Source: Fibrobacteres bacterium CG2_30_45_31
GTDB taxonomy: Bacteria > Fibrobacterota > Fibrobacteria > Fibrobacterales > Fibrobacteraceae
DNA: 8,125 nt
Assembly (NCBI GenBank): GCA_001873075.1
Contig: MNYL01000139.1
Coordinates: forward strand, 1 to 8,125
Direction: 5' to 3'
The notes beneath the pieces are model-generated. The model saw only the letters and a program-made list of their open reading frames with translations. It did no database searches and was not told the DNA's origin. Within the stretch, counting starts at the first letter, position 1, and each line of letters begins with the position of its first letter. Below are positions 1 to 4,981 of this stretch, piece after piece. The position numbers and the translations under genes are program-made.

Positions 1-140
1 CTGGGAGGAAGGGCGACAGAAGATCCCACAAAAATACACACAAATAAACTAAAAATTTTACTTCCGTTCTTTAACATTTTTGCTCCATACATTTCAGTTG
101 ATAACTGAACTCCAGATTTATATAAACTTCTAAATTTTTT

Positions 141-1145
141 TCATTTTCTTTCCAACAACATCGCCGCTTCTTTAGCAAAATAGGTCCATATTACTTTTGC
201 CCCTGCTCGCTTTATGCTCAAAAGACTTTCCAAAATAATACGGTCCCGATCTAACCAGCCATTATTCGCAGCCGCGCAAAGCATTGCATACTCACCGCTC
301 ACTTGGTAGGCACTCACCGGAATGTCAAAATGATCTGACACTTCACGCACCACATCCAAATAAAAACTGGCAGGTTTTACCATCACCATGTCAGCACCTT
401 CATCGACATCCAGAGCCACTTCATAAATGGCCTCACGACGATTGGCGGGATCCATTTGGTAAGTCTTTTTGTCGCCCGCTTTGGGTGCAGACTGTAAAGC
501 ATCGCGGAAAGGACCGTACAAAGCAGAAGCATATTTCGCACTGTAAGCCATAATGGACGTATTCGTGTAACCCGCCGCGTCCAAAGCACAACGGATAGCC
601 CCAATGCGACCATCCATCATATCCGAAGGACAAACGAAGTCAGCGCCCGCTTCCGCATGACTCACGGCCATCTTACAAAGTACTTCCACAGTTTCATCAT
701 TGAGAATTTCTCCAGAGGGAGAAACAAGACCGTCATGACCATCGCTGTTAAATGGATCCAAAGCAATATCCGTCATCACCACTACTTGCGGGAAAGCCGC
801 CTTCACGCGGCGAACGCATTCCTGCACCAAACCCTTTGGATTAGCGGATTCCGTGGCCATTGGATTTTTCTTCGATTCATCAATCGCAGGGAAAGGCGCA
901 ATCGCCATCACGCCCAAGTCCACCAGTTCCTGCACTTCCATAAGAAGCCTGTCAATGGTCTTGCGGGTGATACCAGGCATAGAAAGAATTGTCTCTTCCC
1001 GGTTTTCGCCTTCAATTATAAACACAGGATAAACTAAATCGGCGGCAGAAAGACTTGTTTCGCACACGAGAGCGCGCACAGTCTCACTCTTGCGATTCCG
1101 CCTTGGACGATGGGTAAGATCTAGGAAATAAGGATTATTGGACAT
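141..1145 (-). CDS. hemB: Porphobilinogen synthase (delta-aminolevulinic acid dehydratase), HemB
   Basis: Cytoplasmic enzyme that condenses two molecules of 5-aminolevulinate into porphobilinogen, the second common step of tetrapyrrole (heme, siroheme, cobalamin) synthesis. The 334-residue protein has the normal family length. Both active-site lysines are visible: Lys204 in YSAKYAS and the Schiff-base Lys257 in MVMVKPAS. The metal-site segment reads TDIALDPFNSDGHDG (residues 125-139), so Asp126 and Asp130 replace the cysteines of zinc enzymes. This marks it as the aspartate-rich, magnesium-type HemB seen in many bacteria. The open frame extends 39 codons further upstream, but that stretch is hydrophobic and unlike HemB. 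The ATG at 1145 is preceded by AAGGA at good spacing and begins MSNNPYFLDLTHRPRR, a typical HemB N-terminus. It is separated by about 575 bp from the next gene upstream, so it probably has its own promoter, though none is clear. Identification is secure. Confidence 0.96.
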   Translation of the reverse strand: MSNNPYFLDLTHRPRRNRKSETVRALVCETSLSAADLVYPVFIIEGENREETILSMPGITRKTIDRLLMEVQELVDLGVMAIAPFPAIDESKKNPMATESANPKGLVQECVRRVKAAFPQVVVMTDIALDPFNSDGHDGLVSPSGEILNDETVEVLCKMAVSHAEAGADFVCPSDMMDGRIGAIRCALDAAGYTNTSIMAYSAKYASALYGPFRDALQSAPKAGDKKTYQMDPANRREAIYEVALDVDEGADMVMVKPASFYLDVVREVSDHFDIPVSAYQVSGEYAMLCAAANNGWLDRDRIILESLLSIKRAGAKVIWTYFAKEAAMLLERK

Positions 1146-1155
1146 ATTTTTTCTT

Positions 1156-1160
1156 TCCTT
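1156..1160 (-). promoter_or_regulatory. Ribosome binding site that fixes the hemB start
   Basis: On the minus strand AAGGA lies 10 bases before the ATG at 1145. No comparable site precedes the longer in-frame start at 1262, so this site supports the 334-residue protein. Confidence 0.65.
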
Positions 1161-1342
1161 CAAAATAAAGTTTAGAAAAAACACACACTCATGAAAAATA
1201 AAAACAGCAAAAAAAACAATCCACAACCTCGCTCTTAATTTTCGGAAGCATTTCTTACACAATTGTCCACAAAAAATGAAATCCTATCTTAAATGTCTTC
1301 TGCTGGAAACAAAGTTTAACATTCCACAACGAAGAATGGCAA

Positions 1343-1381
1343 AAAAATTGGTTTGCGAGCATGAAATCGAACGAGGTCGAG
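1343..1381 (+). repeat. Diverged copy of the arm of the 4305-4459 palindromic element
   Basis: Plus-strand 1343-1381 aligns without gaps to minus-strand 4452-4414. The first 15 bases (AAAAATTGGTTTGCG) are identical, and about 33 of 39 positions agree through CATG, AATCGA, CGAG and CGAG. Similarity stops afterwards, so this is a partial or decayed copy. It shows that the sequence upstream of dapB belongs to a dispersed family. Confidence 0.65.
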
Positions 1382-1720
1382 TGAAAAACAGGAGCCTTTT
1401 TTTCAGCAATTGATGACTCAGATTCTTCATAGATGTTTTTGTCAAATGAGTGTGGAAAAAAGTGGTGAAGACCCTGCAAGGAAAGCGTCACACAACCGAA
1501 CTTACTTGATTGTATCTTTGGCACTGCTGAGGCCTAGCAGCAGAACGAAGTCTACAGGGCCGACCTGCGAGTCAGTCCTACAAAGTCTGATATTCCACGA
1601 TGGGAACCGGCTTCTGGTTATAGAGAATGAGTTTTTAGAAATCCTTATAAAAACGGACTCATGCCCGTCAAAAGAAGAGTTGAAGTTGCGTCTTAAAGAA
1701 TCCATCGCTACATTTAATGT

Positions 1721-2935
1721 CTATTTTTCTGCGTCCATTAACATTTTCTCTTTCTCCGCTTTTTTTTTCTTTAGCAATGGATTCAAGATGAACCCCATCA
1801 TCATAACCAGAGAAGTCAACACAATCACTTGAATAATCAAAGATCTATTGGAAAAAGAAATCAAATCGGACTCCCCAATAGATACAAACAAAAGAATGGT
1901 GATGAGTCCACGTGGAGCAATGAATAGCAAAGGGAAAAAAGAAAGCCGTGAAAATTTTAACTGAATTCCTCTCAATCCATAAATGGCAACAGTAATGCTA
2001 ACAGCCCATATCAAGGTATCCGAATTCAAAAGTTCGGAAGTATCAATCAAATAGCCGAACAACAAAAAGAACAAAGTTCTTATCAAAAAGCAGCCTTCTG
2101 AAATAATATTCCGGAATCGGTGAACATCCGCATCCAGATTTTCTGGAATCCATTTTTTTATCTGTCTTATTTTTCTCATTTCGTCTACATTGCCCAAGAA
2201 TAATCCGAACATGAGAATGAAAATTAAGCCAGGCAAGTGGTAGACTTTCGAAATTTCATAAATCAGAATAATGACAAAAATCATAGGTACAAATTTGACA
2301 TGAGAATCAATTTTTCGCAGTAATAAAATCAAACCCATTGTTGCCACAAAAGAGAATACCGAGATCACAAAAAGCTGAATCGAAAAGTTCCCAAAAGCCT
2401 GAATCCCATAAAAGTGATTTTCGATAATAAAATTGAAAAACATCACTCCCAAAATATCTGAAAAACTGCTTTCATACACAACAAATTCTTTACGATGCTT
2501 AGAACAGTTCTGCACACTCGGAATCGCTATAGCACTACTGATTACACACAAAGGAATCGCATTGATTAAATTCAACCGATAATTAGGACTCCCAGCAAGC
2601 CAAAAAGCAAAGGCCAATCCAAAAGCAAGGATAAGCATCGGCACCAATGCCGTAACAAATGATTTTATAATCAAAGGGGCTTTTGTTTTATCCAATTCCA
2701 ACTCCAGCGAGCCTTCTAAAACAATTAAAATAAGCCCCACAGTCCCTAAAATCGGTAACGCCGGAGAAAGATCGGGGACAGTCAAAGAAAATAGAGTTAT
2801 GAATTGCCGAATCAACCAACCCGTCAACAAAAGCAGAATAACCGAAGGAATTTTCGTTTTTGCAGATGTCAAGTCAAATAGGTAAGCGGCGAGCACCAAG
2901 ACACAAAGAACAATTATTATAGTGGTTGTCATCAT
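1721..2935 (-). CDS. Cation/proton antiporter, CPA family (Na+/H+ exchanger fold)
   Basis: Inner-membrane protein of about 404 residues, almost entirely hydrophobic helices (roughly 11-13), with a short basic tail, LLKKKKAEKEK. It should exchange Na+ or K+ for protons and help control pH and ion balance. Family marks, numbered from the ATG at 2935: LEGSLELEL in the early helices (about 73-81), the putative ion-binding helix with Glu155 and Asp160 in YESSFSDILG, and IAPRGLI with Arg342 in a late helix, as in CPA1 exchangers. CPA1 proteins usually have Asn-Asp at the binding site; here it reads Ser-Asp. The frame could begin at a TTG (2944), but the ATG at 2935 or the adjacent one at 2932 is likelier, with only a weak GGA before it. 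Sampled lines give about 35 % GC against about 47 % in dapB, suggesting a different origin. Transport family is secure; the ion is not known. Confidence 0.87.
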   Translation of the reverse strand: MMTTTIIIVLCVLVLAAYLFDLTSAKTKIPSVILLLLTGWLIRQFITLFSLTVPDLSPALPILGTVGLILIVLEGSLELELDKTKAPLIIKSFVTALVPMLILAFGLAFAFWLAGSPNYRLNLINAIPLCVISSAIAIPSVQNCSKHRKEFVVYESSFSDILGVMFFNFIIENHFYGIQAFGNFSIQLFVISVFSFVATMGLILLLRKIDSHVKFVPMIFVIILIYEISKVYHLPGLIFILMFGLFLGNVDEMRKIRQIKKWIPENLDADVHRFRNIISEGCFLIRTLFFLLFGYLIDTSELLNSDTLIWAVSITVAIYGLRGIQLKFSRLSFFPLLFIAPRGLITILLFVSIGESDLISFSNRSLIIQVIVLTSLVMMMGFILNPLLKKKKAEKEKMLMDAEK

Positions 2936-3029
2936 TGCATCCAAAAATATGAATATTGAAAATATAGCTCATTTTAGACCAAGATCAGCATCAATCCGAA
3001 TTCAGCAAAAAATTTTCCATCAAGCTATA

Positions 3030-3058
3030 AAAATACAAGAAAGCAATTGAGAAGTCAA
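3030..3058 (-). promoter_or_regulatory. Sigma-70-like promoter for the antiporter gene
   Basis: On the minus strand TTGACT (3053-3058) is followed after exactly 17 bases by TATTTT (3030-3035). It lies about 90 bases before the antiporter ATG, which predicts a start of transcription near 3023 and an AT-rich leader. It is the best -35/-10 pair noticed in the intergenic regions. It is a match by eye only. Confidence 0.5.
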
Positions 3059-3115
3059 AAGTCACCCGCAGATTGGATTCAGGACTCCAATTCACATTCA
3101 TCATCCACCACCCAA

Positions 3116-3293
3116 GCAGAAATGAACTTCAGAAACGCTTCTCCCACGCAAAACGAGGAACGAGGTTTCGCAGAGATGAACTTCCGAAACGCTTCTCCAC
3201 GCGAAACGAGGAACGAGGTTTCGCAGAAATGAACTTCAGAAACGCTTCTCCGCGCGAAACGAGGAACGAGGTTCGCAGAGATGAACTTCCGAG
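3116..3293. repeat. Tandem repeat, three full units of 52-54 bp plus a partial unit
   Basis: Unit starts read GCAGAAATGAACTTC or GCAGAGATGAACTTC at 3116, 3170, 3223 and 3275, giving lengths of 54, 53 and 52 bp and then a truncated fourth unit. Each full unit contains GAAACGCTTCTC and ends with ACGAGGAACGAGGTT. Within a unit CGAAAC and GTTTCG can pair around a 10-base loop, giving a small hairpin. Variants alternate: units 1 and 3 read CAGAAA, units 2 and 4 read CCGA. This suggests duplication of a two-unit block. Unit length is not a multiple of three, so it does not encode a repeat protein. Confidence 0.9.
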
Positions 3294-3309
3294 AAAAGAG
3301 ATGAGCCTT

Positions 3310-3417
3310 GAAAAATGCGATAAAACCGAGCAAGACAAGGCGCGACGACTGAAGGCGTGCTCCTGCACGTCGAAGGAGGAGCAACGCCGTATTGCGAAGC
3401 GTTTTATCGCATTTTTC
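3310..3417. repeat. Palindromic repeat element overlapping the 3' end of dapB
   Basis: GAAAAATGCGATAAAAC at 3310-3326 is the perfect reverse complement of 3401-3417. At the middle lies a second perfect hairpin, CGTGC-TCCT-GCACG (3356-3369), with almost the same centre, and the intervening flanks pair in part (GGCG with CGCC). The whole 108 bp can therefore fold as one long imperfect hairpin. The right arm encodes the last residues and TAA of dapB. On the dapB transcript it could act as a terminator or 3'-stabilising structure, although no T-tract follows the second arm. REP/MITE-like identity is inference. Confidence 0.75.
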
Positions 3418-4234
3418 CAGAACGAAGAACGTCCATCATGTTAAACTGTTTCCCATTCCCCTTTGCAATCTGTTCTGCCAAAAAGTTCACAGCATCCACA
3501 GAACCTTCTGCGTACACAGAGCGACCACAAATGTTATGCTGAAATTCAAAGTGCACGGTACCATCGGCACTATCGAGAGAATAGGTATGGAACGCGTGAC
3601 CGCCGAGATATTGTGCGGGAACATGCATACGTTCCAATTGATTTTTTTCATCACGCACCATTTCGATCCGTGAATCATCAAAGTCCAGTCCCATTTTTTG
3701 AAAAGACTGAACGATGGCGCGGGCCGTACCACTGGTATCCGCTTTGGTCTTTTGATGACTTTCCACCACACTCAATTGGTAACCATCAAAAGCGGTCGGG
3801 AATTCCGTCGCCAAGTATTCTATCATCGTCTGGAAAGCCACAATTTGTTTGGACATATTCGGAGCGATGACACTGGGGTGATTGGCCCCGGCAACGAGGT
3901 TAATAAGGGCTTCACGATCTCCACCCGTGGTGCCCATCACAAATGGAATTTTATGATTCACATAGAATCTAGCGTTGTCATTCACCGCTGTCGGATGTGT
4001 ATAATCAATACAAATTAATCCCGGATATTTTTTCAGAATATCGTCGATGAACGATTCACGATTGCTCGGTTTTAAAAGGGTGATTTTACGGCCGGCCACT
4101 TCGGCTTCATTTTCCACAATCATTTCGCCCGTGAGCGAGAACGGCACGAGTTCCAAGCCGCGTGCCACACAAGTCTCGGCGACAAGACGTCCCATATTCC
4201 CAGGAATGCCATTCACCATTACTAAAGTTGCCAT
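3404..4234 (-). CDS. dapB: 4-hydroxy-tetrahydrodipicolinate reductase, plant-type DapB
   Basis: Cytoplasmic NAD(P)H-dependent reductase forming tetrahydrodipicolinate, the step that feeds both lysine and meso-diaminopimelate for peptidoglycan. The 276-residue protein has the Rossmann nucleotide loop VNGIPGNMGR (7-16), GTTG (101-104), APNMSKQIVAF (124-134) and the catalytic stretch ESHQKTKADTSGTA (158-171) with His160 and Lys164. Common bacterial DapB has His-His in this stretch where this protein has His-Gln. VMVNGxxGxMG and the ending FNMMDVLRSGKMR match the plant-type branch rather than the E. coli type; from memory, Fibrobacter succinogenes carries this type. The open frame starts 13 codons earlier at 4273, but the ATG at 4234 has AAGGA nine bases before it and gives the normal N-terminus. 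The stop codon lies inside a palindromic element. Function is secure; the subtype is judged by eye. Confidence 0.94.
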   Translation of the reverse strand: MATLVMVNGIPGNMGRLVAETCVARGLELVPFSLTGEMIVENEAEVAGRKITLLKPSNRESFIDDILKKYPGLICIDYTHPTAVNDNARFYVNHKIPFVMGTTGGDREALINLVAGANHPSVIAPNMSKQIVAFQTMIEYLATEFPTAFDGYQLSVVESHQKTKADTSGTARAIVQSFQKMGLDFDDSRIEMVRDEKNQLERMHVPAQYLGGHAFHTYSLDSADGTVHFEFQHNICGRSVYAEGSVDAVNFLAEQIAKGNGKQFNMMDVLRSGKMR

Positions 4235-4243
4235 AAAATCGTA

Positions 4244-4248
4244 TCCTT
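4244..4248 (-). promoter_or_regulatory. Ribosome binding site that fixes the dapB start
   Basis: On the minus strand AAGGA lies nine bases before the ATG at 4234, favouring this start over the in-frame ATG at 4273. Confidence 0.65.
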
Positions 4249-4290
4249 TTTCTATCATGAAAACCGTGATCAAAATAGAAATATGAGCAC

Positions 4291-4305
4291 GTCCTCATAG
4301 AGGAC
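4291..4305 (-). other. Short perfect hairpin in the dapB leader
   Basis: GTCCTC-ATA-GAGGAC forms a six-base-pair stem with a three-base loop, 57 bases before the dapB start. It abuts the outer arm of the palindromic element (one shared base). It could be an operator half, a leader hairpin or chance; there is no T-tract. Confidence 0.25.
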
Positions 4306-4459
4306 ACCTCTAAAAATTCTTTTTCTATGGAATCGACTGTGACACATTGCAATAGTTCGTCGCTCAAAGTGGCTAATAACGTCATTATTGGCCTCTTTTC
4401 GCTTCTGCTCTTGCTCGGTCTCGCTCGATTCCATGACCGCAAACCAATTTTTAGAGGTG
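4305..4459. repeat. Nested palindromic element (MITE/REP-like) between ppnP remnant and dapB
   Basis: Three inverted repeats share one centre near 4382. The outer arms are CACCTCTAAAAATT (4305-4318) and its exact complement (4446-4459). The inner arms are ATGGAATCGA (4327-4336) and its exact complement (4425-4434). The core is a 9-bp hairpin with one G-T pair (4371-4379 with 4385-4393) around a five-base loop. One arm has a diverged copy at 1343-1381. No target-site duplication is obvious at the ends and no transposase is present. A short minus-strand frame from ATG 4434 crosses the element but is probably fortuitous. Confidence 0.75.
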
Positions 4460-4484
4460 CCCTAGAATCATTTCCTTTTCCGAA

Positions 4485-4848
4485 GCCAAAATACAGAACG
4501 AACTGACCCTGCAGAATCAGTTCTCGAACGCGAAGTGCATCAGCGGACAATTCGTATGAACAGCAATAATCCGCGACTACGTTAAAAGATGGACCCGCCT
4601 TGAATATATGCCAATCTTTCTGATCCGGCGACATTAATTTCACCCTTAAGCTTTTCCATTACCTCGGAAGCGCCCGTGCCGAATTCGGATTCACCGAGCA
4701 TCATAAAACGCAGTGTTTTGCGCGAGTCATCGGCAAAAAATACAGTACGACTGGTGATCTTTTCATCGAAATAGATGTTGACTTTCTTGATGATCGTGAC
4801 CTGTTCAAATTGATCTGACCGGTTGTATTGCTTTATTCCAGTAATCAT
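4485..4848 (-). pseudogene. ppnP: Pyrimidine/purine nucleoside phosphorylase (PpnP, formerly DUF1255), frameshifted
   Basis: PpnP is a small cupin-fold enzyme of about 95 residues that phosphorolyses nucleosides. The first frame, from ATG 4848, reads FEQVTIIKKVNIYFDEKI, then TSRTV and EFGTGASEVMEKLKGEINV, as in the family's N-terminal two thirds. It then departs from the family and stops at 4582. The continuation lies in the next frame (entered near 4635): LMSPDQKDWHIFKAGPSFNV, corresponding to LLPDATDWQVYEAGSVFNV of the E. coli protein. The shift equals a one-base insertion or two-base deletion around 4630-4640. After FNV the second frame (ADYCCSYELSADALRV, later FVLYFG) matches loosely and has no stop near the expected end, so more damage is likely. 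No good ribosome site precedes ATG 4848, and the first dozen residues are extra to the family. A sequencing error is possible, but the poor C-terminus favours a true pseudogene. Confidence 0.75.
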
Positions 4849-4902
4849 TTAGCAGAAACCGATATTCATTTGCTGCCTTTGGCGTAAATTTTCAATGTGC
4901 AG

Positions 4903-4945
4903 AAAAAAACTCGCCTTATCTTCCAAGAGAAGATCAGACGAGTTT
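4903..4945 (-). terminator. Intrinsic terminator after the large secreted-protein gene
   Basis: On the minus strand AAACTCG (4945-4939) pairs with CGAGTTT (4913-4907). The stem continues through AAGAT/ATCTT pairing with two mismatches to a loop of about seven bases, and the descending arm merges into seven consecutive T residues (4909-4903). It sits about 37 bases beyond the stop codon at 4982. This is a textbook rho-independent terminator and implies that the ppnP remnant and dapB are transcribed separately. Confidence 0.88.
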
Positions 4946-4981
4946 CGATAAAAGCAAGTGATGAAATGGAATTAGATGGGT

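Larger units (their letters stand above)
1146..1720. other. Gene-poor gap between antiporter and hemB
   Basis: This 575-bp stretch separates the antiporter stop from the hemB start. It contains the hemB leader, very rich in A on the plus strand (1146-1250), and a diverged copy of one arm of the palindromic element found upstream of dapB (1343-1381). From about 1400 to 1720 the composition is more mixed. A plus-strand frame there (1410 onward) stays open but runs into the antisense of the antiporter and matches no family I recognise. I see no tRNA, riboswitch or clear intrinsic terminator. A weak pairing (ATGAGT at 1627-1632 with ACTCAT at 1656-1661) follows the antiporter on the minus strand but lacks a T-tract. 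The stretch may hold decayed sequence. Confidence 0.5.
2936..3403. other. Repeat-filled gap between dapB and the antiporter
   Basis: The 468 bp between the dapB stop and the antiporter start hold no credible gene. In transcription order (right to left) they contain the body of the palindromic element at the dapB end, a tandem repeat of 52-54-bp units, about 60 bp of plain sequence, and a sigma-70-like promoter and leader for the antiporter. Several short open frames cross the repeats on both strands, but they merely translate repeat units whose length is not a multiple of three. Confidence 0.75.

Noticed and set aside
93..109. Perfect hairpin TTCAGTT-GAT-AACTGAA downstream of hemB
   Set aside because: The stem is short and AT-rich and no T-tract follows on the minus strand, so I cannot support a terminator call.
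1146..1262. N-terminal extension of HemB starting at ATG 1262
   Set aside because: The extra 39 residues are hydrophobic and absent from the family, whereas the ATG at 1145 has a good ribosome site and a typical HemB start.
3116..3293. Possible CRISPR array
   Set aside because: Units are contiguous with no unique spacers between them and no cas genes are present, so it is a plain tandem repeat.
3047..3444. Overlapping frames on both strands across the tandem and palindromic repeats, giving apparent repeat proteins
   Set aside because: Unit lengths of 54, 53 and 52 bp break the frame between units, and the translations are low-complexity with no ribosome sites, so the repeats are non-coding.
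4270..4434. Small minus-strand frame (54 codons, starting MESSETEQEQKRK) within the palindromic element
   Set aside because: The start codon lies in an inner repeat arm, the sequence is explained by the palindrome, and the diverged copy at 1343-1381 stops after seven codons.
4107..4643. Minus-strand frame of 178 codons joining the ppnP tail to the start of dapB
   Set aside because: Only its first 50 or so codons make sense, as the shifted end of ppnP; the rest reads through the palindromic element and into dapB in the wrong frame.
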